64,000 nucleotides of DNA from Cladocopium goreaui (taxonomy: Eukaryota; Sar; Dinophyceae; Suessiales; Symbiodiniaceae): assembly GCA_947184155.2 (NCBI GenBank), contig CAMXCT020006582.1, forward strand, positions 77,001 to 141,000. The letters run 5' to 3'. Below the pieces are notes generated by a model that was not told the origin of the DNA, made no database searches, and saw only the letters and a list, made by a program, of their open reading frames with translations. The position numbers and the translations under genes are program-made. This document shows, piece by piece, positions 21,701-33,632 of this stretch (the first letter of the stretch is position 1; the number at the start of each line of letters is the position of its first letter).

Positions 21701-24700
21701 TGGGTTTTATTGAGATTTTATTGGATTTCATTGAGATTTTATTGGGATTCGATGGATTTTATTGGGATTTTATCGGGATTCTATTGGGTTTTTATTGGAT
21801 TTTATTGAGATTTTATTGGGATTTTATCGGGATTCTATTGGGTTTTTATTGGATTTTATTGAGATTTTATTGGGATTCGATGGATTTTATTGGGATTTTA
21901 TCGGGATTCTATTAAGTTTTTATTGGATTTTATTGAGATTTTATTGGGATTCGATGGATTTTATTGTGATTTTATTGGGATTCTATTGAGTTTTTATTGA
22001 GTTTTATTGAGATTTTATTGGGATTCGATGGATTTTATTGGGATTTTATTGGGATTCGATATTTTATTGGGATTCGATTGAGATTTTATTGGGATTCGAT
22101 TTTATTGGGATTCGATATTGAGTTTTATTGAGTTATTGATTATTGGGATTCGATGGATTTTATTGGGATTTTATTGGGATTCTATTGAGTTTTATTGAGT
22201 TTTATTGAGATTTTATTGGGATTCGATGTATTTTATTGAGATTTTATTGGGATTCTATTGAGGGATTCTATATTGGATTTTATTGAGATTTTATTGGGAT
22301 TCGATGGATTTTATTGGGATTTTATTGGGATTCTATTGAGTTTTATTGAGATTTTATTGGGATTCGATGGATTTTATTGGGATTTTATTGGGATTCTATT
22401 GAGTTTTATTGAGTTTTATTGAGATTTTATTGGGATTCGATGTATTTTATTGAGATTTTATTGGGATTCTATTGAGTTTTATTGAGTTTTATTGAGATTT
22501 TATTGGGATTCGATGGATTTTATTGGGATTTTATTGGGATTCTATTGAGTTTTATTGGGATTTTATTGAGATTTTATTGGGATTCGATGGATTTTATTGG
22601 GATTTTATTGTGATTCTATTGAGTTTTATTGAGATTTTATTGGGATTCGATGGATTTTATTGAGATTTTATTGGGATTCTATTAAGTTTTATTGAGTTTT
22701 ATTGAGTTTTATTGAGATTTTATTGGGATTCGATGGATTTTATTGGGATTTTATTGGGATTCTATTGAGTTTTATTGAGTTTTATTGAGATTTTATTGGG
22801 ATTCGATGGATTTTATTGGGATTTTATTGGGATTCTATTGAGTTTTATTGGATTTTATTGAGATTTTATTGGGATTCGATGGATTTTATTGGGATTTTAT
22901 TGGGATTCTATTGAGTTTTATTGAGTTTTATTGAGATTTTATTGGGATTCGATTGATTTTATTGGGATTTTATTGGGATTCTATTGAGCTTTATTGAGTT
23001 TTATTGAGATTTTATTGGGATTCGATGGATTTTATTGGGATTTTATTGGGATTCTATTGAGTTTTATTGAGTTTTATTGAGATTTTATTGGGATTCGATG
23101 GATTTTATTGGGATTTTATTGGGATTCTATTGGGTTTTATTGAGTTTTATTGAGATTTTATTGGGATTCGATGGATTTTATTGGGATTTTATTTGGATTC
23201 TATTGGGTTTTATTGAGTTTTATTGAGATTTTATTGGGATTCGATGGATTTTATTGGGATTTTATTGGGATTCTATTGGGTTTTATTGAGATTTTATTGG
23301 GATTCGATGGATTTTATTGGGATTCTATTGGGTTTTATTTAGTTTTATTGAGATTTTATTGGGATTCGATGGATTTTATTGGGATTCTATTGGGTTTTAT
23401 TGAGATTTTATTGGGGTTCGATGGATTTTATTGGGATTTTATTGGGATTCTATTCGGATTTATTGAGATTTTATTGGGATTCGATGGATTTTATTGGGAT
23501 TTTATTGGGATTCTATTGAGTTTTATTGAGTTTTATTGAGATTTTATTGGGATTCGATGGATTTTATTGTGATTTTATTGGGATTCTATTGGGTTTTGTT
23601 GAGTTTTATTGAGATTTTATTGGGATTCGATGGATTTTATTGGGATTCTTTTGGGTTTATTGAGTTTTATTGAGATTTTATTGGGATTCGATGGATTTTA
23701 TTGGGATTCTATTCGGTTTTATTGAGATTTTATTAGGATTCGATGGATTTTATTGGGATTTTATTGGGATTCTATTGGGTTTTATCGAGTTTTATTGAGA
23801 TTTTATTGGGATTCGATGGATTTTATTGGGATTTTATTGGGGTTCTATTGGGTTTTATTGAGATTTTATTGGGATTCGATGGATTTTATTGGGATTTTAT
23901 TGGGATTCTATTGGGTTTTTATTGGTTTTTATTGAGATTTTATTGGGATTCGATGGATTTTATTGGGATTTTACTGAGTCTTTACATGATTCATACCTAT
24001 CATCAATCATGAGATTTAATGACTATAGGGATTTTAATGAGCATAGGGTTTTTCATGATTACCAATGGGGATTAGAATGGAAGTTGCTAAGGATATAATT
24101 ATGATGATGTTATATAAATAATAGTGATCTCTATTTAAAATCCCCAAACAAAACATGATGAATTAATTCGAATGATCTGTTGAGTGGCTGAATTCTAATG
24201 AGCAGTGGCTGCTAAAATCCTCGTTGATGAGTGATTGAAGCATCAAACCGTTTAAGCCTCAAAGGCGACCACTTCCAGACCATGACTCATGGAGAGGGGT
24301 TGTAAATATTCATGCAATTTCCTCAGGCTGGTGTGTGTCAGCTTTGTTTACATTTAGTCAATCATGTCAATCATGATTGTGTGCAAAAAAAAGGTTGCCG
24401 GTTGCCAGGTTCATCGCCAATATATTGCACATCATAGCCCCCCACTAGTCATCAACGAATGGCTCATTTACATGATATTATATCCAAGTGTTCGATGGGC
24501 TACGCCAAGAAACCTCCATAAATGGTGATAAAATCCACCGTTGATGGGTTGTCCTCTGGTATCCTCTGGTATTGCTAATTCAATCTGGCGATGGAGAAAA
24601 CACCATCAGGACCGTTTTCACCAAAGTGTAGATATGGGTTGAACCTGAACCAGGTACTTATTACATAAAAAGGACAATGTACAAGACAGTCTGAGGTAGA

Positions 24701-25541
24701 AGCATGTAAGAATGTAAGAGCCATCAACAACCCTTTATTTATGCAATGCAAGGGCTGGTAAATGAGTGTACATGGGAGCATGACGTTTGAACATCTTTGA
24801 ACCATCTATTGTTGAGGAATAAATGTCAATCAGCATCCTAACCTCCCCTGCACCCACAAAATCTCACATCGCAGGCAACAAAGGACCTTTCCAATCAGAA
24901 AATCGTCTTCCAAAGCATTCCAAAAACCATTCTCAGTAGTCATCTATAAATGTGTGACATGTTCCATCATATTCCTGTCCATATACAGTACATCCCGTTT
25001 TTTGTAAACCCTCAGGTTTCCCGATGCAGGTCACCCATTTCCCAAGATGGGCAGTCCACTGAAGGTCCCAAACCCTCCAAGTACCTGATTTCGAAAAAAA
25101 GGAGGAAAAAAAAACAGATGTCATCACTTACCATTGGTTGTAAAGGGGAACCAGCAGGAAAAGGACATCCTGCAATCATCAACCTGCCGATGTCCAGCTG
25201 CCGATTTTCCACCTGCAGAAGGGCGTCGTCTTTCTGGGAGGCGTCCAGCACCATGACCTGCTGACTGATGTCCTCATTGGCCTGTGGTGCCATTTCTCAG
25301 TGAAAACACATTTGAAAAGCCACAGGAAAAACGGAAATCATGCCGATTTTGCAAGAAAATCTGACATGTCTGAAACTTTCGGCCTTTGACTATGGATAGT
25401 TCTTACATTACATCACCACACATCACACACATCACGCACATCACGCTGGGTGGTTCAACAGGATGCGCGTCCCGGTTGATGACCGTGGCACCGTGGCACC
25501 TGCAAACTGTTGGTGTCTCCCACCTGGATGTGGATAGGCTC
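18677..25541 (-). CDS. DEAD-box RNA helicase, C-terminal RecA lobe (five exons)
   Basis: Exons at 25500-25541, 25184-25281, 20690-20810, 19569-19607 and 18677-18753 join in phase. Pieces are EPIHIQVGDTNSLQ-ANEDIS, SARILVFVAMRKQCDIVV (motif IV), NANAMHSDKDQQ-EREDAL and RARVLVATDVAARG (motif V). This is the order and spacing of DDX5/DBP2-type ATP-dependent RNA helicases, which unwind or remodel RNA during splicing, ribosome assembly or export. HSD replaces the usual HGD. The motif VI exon (HRIGRTGR) was not found. One intron (20811-25183) contains the 3.1 kb minisatellite. The N-lobe is absent nearby; matching exons lie at 62.1-63.9 kb. Confidence 0.8.
19569..19607 (-). CDS. Helicase exon, 39 bp, HSD motif
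   Basis: Thirteen codons INANAMHSDKDQQ between GATCTAG... |ATCAAC and CAACAG|GCAGGC. The donor must be GC: only this cut joins in frame to EREDAL in the next exon. HSDKDQQ corresponds to the HGDKSQ motif of DEAD-box helicases. Confidence 0.78.
20575..20664. mobile_element. Family-6 inverted-repeat element
   Basis: TGTCTGAAAATGTTG to TACCCTATTTTCAGACA, about 90 bp, lying in the intron just past the motif IV exon. Confidence 0.65.
20690..20810 (-). CDS. Helicase exon with motif IV
   Basis: Encodes VLRGSADSARILVFVAMRKQ and then CDIVVRCLRKHAVPSAEL, ending CTG|GTGACT. Starting at CAGCAG|CCTCC matches the phase 2 left by exon 25184-25281; a start at TTCAG three bases earlier also fits. ILVFV is motif IV. 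Confidence 0.82.
20850..23985. repeat. 3.1 kb minisatellite with an 11-bp core and ~74-bp higher-order unit
   Basis: Built from TTTTATTGGGA / TTTTATTGAGA / TTCGATGGA / TTCTATTGGG blocks. Successive 'cgatggatttta' marks fall about 74 bp apart at the left (20947, 21021, 21095), with shorter units of about 60-73 bp elsewhere, for roughly 45 units. All three plus frames stay open for long runs because the repeat rarely makes stops; these are not genes. Confidence 0.95.
23986..25183. other. Intronic sequence without recognisable genes
   Basis: AT-rich single-copy DNA. No exon with coding bias, and only fragments of dispersed elements. It belongs to the helicase intron if the gene model is right. 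Confidence 0.5.
25184..25281 (-). CDS. Helicase exon between the two RecA lobes
   Basis: Between CACCACAG|GCC and GGCAG|GTTGATG, 32 codons plus 2 bases: ANEDISQQVMVLDASQKDDA and then LLQVENRQLDIG. It matches the DEAD-box stretch 'AN.dI.Q.v.v....K...L' that follows the 'I.VG' strand. Confidence 0.82.
25500..25541 (-). CDS. Helicase exon EPIHIQVGDTNSLQ
   Basis: Fourteen codons between ACGGAG|GAGCC and TTGCAG|GTGCC. In DDX5-like helicases this strand (YIHINIG) directly follows 'LA.DFLKD'. The frame is also open upstream to 25574 (GVPGLSNVPTE) after CCCCAG|GGCG, so a longer exon is possible. The shorter form joins in frame to DFLK at 62124. Confidence 0.72.
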
Positions 25542-25595
25542 CTCCGTTGGCACGTTGGAAAGCCCTGGGACGCCCTGGGGTTAGGGTATGATACT

Positions 25596-25598
25596 CTG

Positions 25599-25633
<35 letters not shown>

Positions 25634-25690
25634 TACATATCTATCAATCTATCTATCTACCTATCTATCTGAATATCACTTATATTATAT
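25596..25690. repeat. (AT)n and (TATC)n microsatellite
   Basis: Simple repeats just upstream of the helicase exon; no coding content. Confidence 0.85.
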
Positions 25691-26182
25691 AATGTGATAT
25701 AAAGTGCCAAAGCCAACGATGAGCGTCAATCAGGGATCATTTTACATCATCCAAATCACCTGCAGGGTATATCATTTGGAGAAAGACCGGGGATGGTTAC
25801 CTCTGGGTGAGTTATAACAGTTCACCAACCTGAGACAAGGTCGTTTGGATCCTTTTGGGGAGAGTCACCCTTACTAACAATCCTTTCCAGGGACGTCGCT
25901 ATGATTTACCCAGTCAATTCCGATGTTTCCTGGTTTCAATCAGAAAATGAACATTTTTACGGCTAGATCCCACAAAAAGAGGAAAACAAAACCTGTTTGA
26001 TGGTGAAATTTTCAGGTAACTACTACTGTAAGTTCCAGGATCATCCATTTTTGGGGCTTTGGGACTGGGGCCCTTTACTTTCAGATTTGTTGCAAAGACT
26101 TGCCCATTGCCCTGCTGTCTTTTTCGCGCTTTTCGCATTCCCTCAGAGAGGGCGCTGTGCAATCTACGATTCGCGGTCGCAC

Positions 26183-26226
26183 CGCGACTTACGCCACCGC
26201 AACCGGGGTGTCTTTGACATCCCGAT
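26183..26226 (-). CDS. Possible exon with strong GTAAGT donor
   Basis: Minus strand after GATGGCAG|GGG; the frame GPIGMSKTPRLRW or HRDVKDTPVAVA runs to GGTGGC|GTAAGT. GC-rich island, strand and frame uncertain. Confidence 0.28.
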
Positions 26227-26306
26227 GGGCCCCTGCCATCTAACGCCCGACCCTCAAAACGAGGGAAATAGGCAATTGCTATCATCCTACGTCGTACTTC
26301 GTGACT

Positions 26307-26638
26307 TACCCTTTGGTAATCAAACCTGGCAATGGGAAATCCCCCATACATGGAGGTTCTAGTGGGAAAACTATCTATGTATCTATCTATCTATCTATTT
26401 ATCTATCTATCTATCTACCTACCTACCTACCTATCTCTCTGTCTGTCTGTCTATCTATCTATCTTCCTGTCCTGTCCTGTCCTGTCCTGTCCTGTCCTGT
26501 CCTGTCCTATCCTATCCTATCCTATCCATCTATCTATCTATCTATCTACATTTGTATGCATATATAATATCATATATATATATATATATGTGTGTGTGTG
26601 TCCATTGCCACGTTTGATTACCGGAGGGCCGGAGGGTA
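26307..26638. mobile_element. Family-2 MITE split by microsatellite expansion
   Basis: Left half TACCCTTTGGTAATCAAACC ...gcaatgggaaat, right half ttgccacgtttgattaccggaggg ending GGAGGGTA (the string is given in parts). Between them lie (TATC)n, (TACC)n, twelve or so CCTGT/CCTAT units and (TA)n/(TG)n. The simple repeats evidently grew inside the element. Confidence 0.75.
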
Positions 26639-26839
26639 CAATTCTCTGTTTGCAAATGAATACACGCATACCAAAGGGCCCTATTTTTAAAAAGTATAGG
26701 AGTAACGGAGTAACTATGAAGATTTGCAAACATTCAATTATACAAACAAGACAGATATTCCCCACCTAGGCTATAGTCTGAGAAAGCGAGAAGTCAGACT
26801 GTGCGTGATGTTCAAAACCCAACAAATCAAAAAAAAAAG

Positions 26840-28450
26840 AACCATTAAAAAAAAAAAAACGCCTTGCCCCCTTTCTGCGCAGATTTAGGATGCCATATCG
26901 CATATGTTGATTTAAAACCTGGATCCATGTTACTGCCATGATGGCAGGGGTGAAGCCGCAACAGGGCGCAGAGCAAAGGAGCTGAGTCAGGCCAGGCCTT
27001 TTTGTTTATCCTCCACGGCTGAAGAACAAAAAAATCAAGAAAAATGGGGAGTTGCCCAACTAACCACATGAATTTCGCGTGGCCACGTATGAAATTTCGC
27101 GCTCAAATTCAGCTCCCTGTCGCGCGACTTTCTGCAACGGATTCGCGACATTTCTGCCAGAATTCGGTGGAGATCACTCCTGGACCTACAAGAACCGAGT
27201 CGTCAAAGCCATTCGAAACCACTGGAAACCACACGGTGTGGTGCTGTGAACCTGCTGTTCTTGGTCATAGCGACACAGAAAGGCCACAAAACATCCGGTT
27301 CTTTGTGGATGCAGCTGGCAACCTGGACCGTATCTCAGGGCATTTCCATTTTGGCGCCATCAAAGGAACAGGAATGAAAAACACAGGATGCCGTTGGATC
27401 ATCATTTACTTGATGGGCTATTGCAAATCGGAAAATAAAATTTAAAAAAAACAGGATTCTGCCGAATGCGGCTGAGATAATTCGATACTGATCATCACAT
27501 CGACTACAGGCAAAACAAGGTGCTTGTGGCAATTAGGTTGGCAAGCTATATCTGATTATATCTGGATAAATCATAGCGCTTCACAGAGGCGGAAAATGAA
27601 GGAATCAAAGGAATGCTTGGGATGCCTTCCCCAGTGCTTCCCCAGCGCCCCTTTTCCAGTGAGCTGAGCTCAATTCTCTCCAAGGTTTTCAACTGTCAAA
27701 AGATGTCACAATGTGTGTATCAATAGGGTTACAGCAAAATTGGATCAACACAAGAGTTCGTGGCGTCGTTGTTTTCATGTGTTTTTCATTGTTTTTCCAG
27801 TATATATGGGGGCATGGGTCACTGCCAGCTGCGTGAAGGACTTGTGCCTAGTTCGCTTTGAAAACCACTCGGGCCGCGACTGGCCAGGGCAGCTGACACT
27901 CGCGTCACGCCACTATCATGTGTCAAAGTAGCTGGGGATTTTTTTCCCTATCCGGTGTGTTTAACAGACGGGATATTCGATTCCTTCGTTGATTGTGAAA
28001 GAGCCACCCACACCTGCCGCTTGGCCCACTGATGAACCCCTTTAAGGGTTGATGGATTGCCACGCGAGGTGGTGTCGTCTTTGCGCATGATCGGACCGTG
28101 TTTTCTGGCCACATGGCGATTTGAAGATAAGGCAATTTGGAATGACGGCCCAAGATGTCCCCAATCAATGTCAACCAGCATTTCCGAGTGCCATTTTCCA
28201 TTGAGATATACTGAGATCCGCAGTTCATCACTAAATCCACTGTATGACACCGTGCTGGTAAGCCTATTCCAAATCCTGCGCGTGGGTCATGAAAAATTGC
28301 CTCCCAGCAGCCGGTGCAAAGACTCAAAGGAGACCCGAACCTCAACGCTGGCGAGGGTGGGTTTGGATGGCTGGCTTCCTGATGCTAAATGGAACTCGGA
28401 TCGAGAACGGAATCTACCAGTAACTGAGTCAGTACAACTGTGACGCCTAG
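26840..28450. other. MITE-free stretch with unrecognised ORFs
   Basis: Balanced base composition, no dispersed elements. ORFs include plus 27044-27445 (133 aa, contains RFFVDAAGNLDRISGHFHFG), plus 28057-28443 (128 aa) and minus 27948-28250 (100 aa, contains ELRISVYLNGKWHSEMLVDI). Plus and minus ORFs overlap and I recognise no domain. It could be a worn retrogene or retroelement; the plus ORF at 27445 is followed by an A-rich run. Confidence 0.3.
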
Positions 28451-28879
28451 TCTCATCTAGTCAATCTAGTCTCTATACCTCTCTATCTCTCTCGTGGTTT
28501 TGTGTACGGCTGCCTTGCAAACTGGGAGCCGCTGTACCTAAGGAGTTCATCGGTGTCTATCTGACGTAAGAGTACAGCAATCAGAAGCCACATACCTACT
28601 CTCGATCCAACTCCGTATTTGTAATAATATACATACGTATATGCATTTTTCTACATCGTCATATATCAATATCATCATATCTCTATGTAATTATCATATA
28701 TGCATATAATCAATGAATCATATATATATACGTATATATGTAATAGAATACAACTGATAATTCGTTATGTTTCTGCGAATGCTATAACTAAAACAAAGTG
28801 CACACAGCGCGTTCATGCGTGTTCTATGGTCGGTCGATGTCTGTCGGATGAGTTTCTGCGGCGAAGTAGCTCTCCCTTC

Positions 28880-28945
28880 ACCGCTGATGTTGTCAAAGGC
28901 TTTCCTCGCAGCCTTTGCTGCCCGAAGCCGCTTGGAACCTGCCGT
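28880..28945 (-). CDS. Possible exon, basic helix
   Basis: After TCACGGCAG|GT the minus frame SKRLRAAKAARKAFDNISGE is open. It faintly resembles an EF-hand start but lacks the Asp ligands. The plus strand is also open here. Confidence 0.33.
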
Positions 28946-29464
28946 GAAACCACGGGAAGGAACGGCGTTGGAACGGCGAACGGCGGTGGAAGGGGTTTTC
29001 CAGGGGGGAGATTTCATTCACTGGGCTAGGACATTTAGGGAAGCGTGGTGGAAAGAAAAGATGGGAAGAAAAAAGGGGAAGCATGGTGGGAAACACGGTA
29101 CAAGGGTAGATGATTGTAGTCATGGAATGTCATGGAAACTCTCCGGAAACCAATGGTTTGTAACATGAAAATACGGGGGAGGGCAGGAGGCATTGACGAT
29201 GGTGCCGATAGTGGCCGACTGACCCGTATTAGCTTATAACTTTACCTCTTAACATCTCTCAACCTATCCAACCAGTATCTTCGTTTGCTGATTGTAGTTC
29301 CCGTTATATCTCCCATTGTGCTGTATCCCCATTCAATATCATAACATATCATCAAAATCTATAATTAATGGATTATACTGGCTATAATGTGCTATAATCT
29401 CTTCATTCATCCCACGTTTTTGTAAAAAAACATGGGGGGGGCATAGACCTGGACGCCCTGTCTA

Positions 29465-29548
29465 CTCTTGTGCTCCCAGCGGCCGCTGGTTTGGCACGAC
29501 TCGTCATCCGAGGAATCCGGCACGCGATCGCCCCGATCACCTGTTGGA
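29465..29548 (-). CDS. Possible exon, disordered
   Basis: After CCAACAG|GT the minus frame gives DRGDRVPDSSDDESCQTSGR and then WEHKSRQGV. GC-rich against AT-rich flanks. Function unknown. Confidence 0.4.
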
Positions 29549-30841
29549 GCTCAAAAAATCCGATGGGACACGGGGTGAGCTACGGAACTGGTTAGATCTG
29601 GTTGGTCACTGGGTGTTCTGACCATCTGATAATCCATTTACGAACTTGCTAACTAACATTAACTCCATAGCCCACCGAAGATCCTCCAAGTACACCCATA
29701 CGCCAAAGTCCTTGCAATGTTTGCGTTTGACAGCTATTCCCAATCAAAACGCTCGCCACGACCCCTGTCCCGGCACAGACCTTGCAAAACCCCTTTCCCC
29801 ATTGGAAACGCTACGTTTAACATCGTTTAACAAGGTACCACAATTCTATCTCAAATGGGTTTTTCTCATTATATAATTCACAATGGAACGCCAGTTTCAT
29901 ACAGCCCTTTTGGCCAAGAACTGCTGAGAGCGCATCTTCGCCCAGCATTGTTGCCAGTCCAAACATGGGGAGCAGAGGCAAAAAACCGAAGAAAACTTCA
30001 AAGTTTGTGTGATGTCAACTGGGGGGAAAAAACGAGGTCCAAAACGAGGTCAAAACGAGGTCCGAATCATGGCCCACAGCTACGACATATGGAACTTGGC
30101 TCAGTAGGTGACACATTCTCCAGTGCGCACCTGTTTCTATGCAGTTATGCATGTACATCTACACAAGTGCACAATGTAGGAGCTGCAAAACCAAACAGCC
30201 AACGATGCCAAACATATTGGGACAGCAACCCTAAACACAACCTAAACGCCGCTTCGCCACTTAGGTCTACATGAGATAGTAAAATAGCAACCTACCCTAA
30301 ACACAAGCTAAACGCCGCATCGCCACGACTTCCACAAAAGCCTTCTCCCAAGCTAATTTCAAGATTTTTGGGATTTCGCCACGACTTGGGCAGTTAGGTG
30401 TAGGTGGTTACAGAACAAAGATAGGGGATCAACTGATCAACTGAATCAAAAATGTGCGCATTGTATCGTTTTGCCAAATTGGGCCATTGAAATGAAACAT
30501 GGACTATGTACCCTTTGTTAATCAAAACTGGCTAGAATCTCCCCTTGCTTCAAGGGAAAATTCCTCTACAAACGGATACTAGTATAATACATATATTTCA
30601 ATGGTTGGGGCAGAAGTTGCCCTTTTGCTTTACTTCATTGCAACACCGAGCACAGAACCCATCGCCATGTGTCCTGCTGGGAACTGCACGGTCTCATCAA
30701 GATAAAGTTGCATCTTCAACAAATCATAGGTTTTTTCCCTCCTGTGATTCTACTTCTAGCCACCCCCAGATAGAACCGCTCAATTTACCACTATATTTTA
30801 CGAGTAGGAGTTTTCCTAGTTCCCCTGACTTTTCCCTGCCT

Positions 30842-30909
30842 GGAAGGTGTGCGGTGCTCGCCTTCTGCAGCAGTTTGTCCTTCTCCGCGAGCTGTTGCCT
30901 CGATTCAAG
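30842..30909 (-). CDS. Possible coiled-coil exon
   Basis: After GAATCGAG|G the minus frame QQLAEKDKLLQKASTAHLP runs to TTCCAG|GCAGGG (GC donor). Helical and GC-rich. It may follow the CDPK or belong to another gene. Confidence 0.42.
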
Positions 30910-31779
30910 GTATTTTTTGAACCGTAAACCATGGGTTTTTAACCAAGAAATATGGTGTTTTACCAGACAACGAAACCATATTGTCAATGGGGGGGTATTA
31001 TCAACAGCTTGTTGTTCTTTAAAAAAAATGAAACCATTTTAATGTGGGCGAACTTGATACGACTTTTGCCTATTAAAAATCATGATTTTCCACATGGTTT
31101 TCTTACAGTACCAGAGGGTGTTTGAAAGGAAAAAGGAAATGCAATTATTCATCATCCTGAAACAAGGCCACTCCACTTGAGAGGCGGACCACCCCCATTG
31201 AAGCCGAGGTGGGTGCTACCCTAAGCCCTAGCAAAACCCTGCCTCCGGAAATAAGGCCATTTGGGGCTGATTGAGTTCCCATTTTTTGTGGAGGAATTCC
31301 ATTTTGATACCCAACCCCCATCCCATCCCATGAATTTCCATGATATATCCCACAAGTTTTCTTCGAGTTCATCACTAAAATATACTAAAATCCCATTTCG
31401 CTGCATCAAAAACTGCGTTAAAACCATGCGTAATCGCACAACTTTATACAACTAACCATCAACCATCAACCCCACATCACCTATACAAACCACAAATATA
31501 CATGCGTATGTATTTAAAACTCGATACCAGTAGTACCGCACAAGGCGGTGGCGGAAGTTTCAAAAATAAGAAACCTATAGGAGAGGTTGGTTGTTGTGAA
31601 TCACGAATGGCACAGCGAATCCACTGATGGACCGAAAGGTGGTTGGAGTTGTGTTTTTTGGAATGGCTGCAATGGTTGCAGTGGTCACCTCACCCACAAC
31701 TGCTGGATGTAGTGTGGCGTTGTGCAGTTGTAGTTGTAGCTGTAGCGTAGCGCAGTTGTAGTTGTAGTGTAGTGTGTTG

Positions 31780-32344
31780 GTGGAGCGCACTTGTAGTTGT
31801 AAAGTAGTGTAGTGTAATGTAGCGTAATGTAGTGTAGTGTACTGTCGTCTAGTGTACCCTCGCGTTGTGTACTCTTAGTGTCGTATAGTGTAGTGTAGTC
31901 TAGTGTCGTGCGTGTGTGTGTGTGAAGTAGTGTAGTTGTAGTTGTAGTGTAGTGTAACTAGTGTAGTGTAACTAGTGTAGTGTGTAGTGTAGTGTGGTGT
32001 GTAGCGTAGTTCGTAGTCGTAGTCGTAGTCGTAGTCGTAGTCGTAGTTGTCGTCGTAGTCGTAGTCGTAGTAGTAGTAGTAGTAGTAGTAGCAGTAGCAG
32101 TAGTAGTAGTAGTAGTAGTAGTGGCAGTAGCAGTAGCAGTAGCAGTAGCAGTAGTAGTAGGAGCAGCAGCAGCAGCAGTAGTAGTAGTGGTAGTAGTAGT
32201 GGTAGTAGTTGTTGTTGTTGTTGTAGTTGTAGTTGTGGTGTACTGGCAGTGGTAGTTGTAGTTGTCTATCTATCTATCTATCGATCGATCTGTCTATCTA
32301 TCTATCTATCTATTTATCTATCTATTTATCTATCTATCTATCTG
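31780..32344. repeat. (GTAGT)n / (GTC)n / (AGT)n / (TATC)n microsatellite complex
   Basis: GTAGTGTAGT units grade into CGTAGT, then AGT/AGC trinucleotides, then TATC. The Ser/Arg-rich open frame at 31994-32629 is a product of this repeat. Confidence 0.92.
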
Positions 32345-33410
32345 CAAGCTCGAAAACGAAGCTATTCTGCCAGACTTCTTCAATTTTTGAACTTGACAAC
32401 GTCAAAAACGAAACAATTCTGCGAGACTTCCTCAATTTTGGAAGTTGACAACATCAAAAACAAAGCACTTCTGGGAGACTTCCTTCAAAAATGGAGTGCA
32501 GAGCGCAGAGCTGACGGCCTCGTACCAATGCGTTTTGCGATTTTTCCACTCCACCTGCCTAAAGCACTGCGCCTGCCACAAACAAGTGATGCCAGGTCAT
32601 ACGAAATGCCGCATTCTTTGCAAACTTGAAGATCTGATGCTCCAAACATGATTCAAAATGCAACCCCTCTCAGGAAATCAGCGCCCGCACCTCCTAACAT
32701 CTCTGATGGACATGTCTCTTGTACTGCGCCTGCCACGCGAAATGCATCTTCCTAGATCCTCTTCAAATGTCCCACGCCTGCCATCATTTTTGGACATGCT
32801 ACAAAACCCTCACGTTTTGCTCACTTTTGACAAGGTGCACAATCCCTTGCGCCTGCCACGCAAAACGACATCTCAACTTTCAAAAATTGGTCCGAACATG
32901 TGGTGCTTTTAACATTTTGACTTCGAAATGTGCTTCGCGCCACAACGGCGTGCACTTTTTTGACATCTCAACTTCCAAAAGTGGTCCGAGAATGGTGTGC
33001 TTTGTACATTTTGACTTCCAAATATGCTTCGCGCCACAATGGCGTGCACTTTTGCGACATCTCAACTTCCAAAAGCCGTCCGAACATGAGGTGCTTTGTA
33101 CATTTTGGCTTCGAAATGTGCTTCGCGCCACAAAGGCGTGCAATTTTTCATCTCTCATCTGGCCAGCTGGCTCCGCACCCGCCGCTTTAGCGAGCCTACC
33201 TTTCGACCCTCCGGAGCCACAAAACATTGGAAAAACACAGTGTTTCGCGACTTTCCCACCTTTTCGCTCCTGCATCTTCTTTCTTCTGTGACTGTTTCTC
33301 TTCTCTGATCTTCTCTCTTCTTCTCTTCTCTTCTCTGGCTCTTCCCACCTCTGCTTTTCCATCTGTCCATATTGTCGGAAGTTTGACTTCTAAACCTCCT
33401 TCGACAAATA
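32345..33410. repeat. Composite dispersed repeat typical of Symbiodiniaceae
   Basis: Two internal tandems are visible. A ~52-bp unit (gacaacgtcaaaaacgaaac, ttctgcgagacttcctcaa) occurs three times at 32348-32490. A ~97-bp unit (cttcgaaatgtgcttcgcgc, cacaacggcgtgcactttt, gacatctcaacttccaaaag) occurs three times at 32920-33150. Its frames give phrases such as CASRHNGVHFFDISTSK and FRPSGATKHWKN. I recall similar phrases in many 'hypothetical proteins' of Symbiodiniaceae genomes, so this is a repeat rather than a gene. It is bounded by microsatellites. Confidence 0.6.
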
Positions 33411-33414
33411 CATA

Positions 33415-33580
33415 AATAAATAAATATATATATATATCAGAGAGACTCTATATATATATATATAATTAATTAATTTAAATATGTGTATGTATATATATAT
33501 ATGTGTATAATATATATATATATAACATATATATATAATATAATATATATATATATAACGCACACTATATACATATACCT
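33415..33580. repeat. AT-rich microsatellite
   Basis: (AAAT)n and (AT)n runs between the composite repeat and the EF-hand exon. Confidence 0.85.
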
Positions 33581-33632
33581 AACACCATCATCCCCATGCC
33601 ATCCCATGCCATGGCACTGGGCTTGTGCCAGC

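Noticed and set aside
20852-24098. Many 60-129 aa plus-strand ORFs (…ILLGFYW… repeats)
   Set aside because: All lie in the minisatellite; the frame stays open only because the unit lacks stops. No splice or start context.
31994-32629. 211-aa Ser/Arg-rich ORF resembling an SR protein
   Set aside because: Produced by (GTC)n/(AGT)n/(TATC)n microsatellites; no RNA-binding domain.
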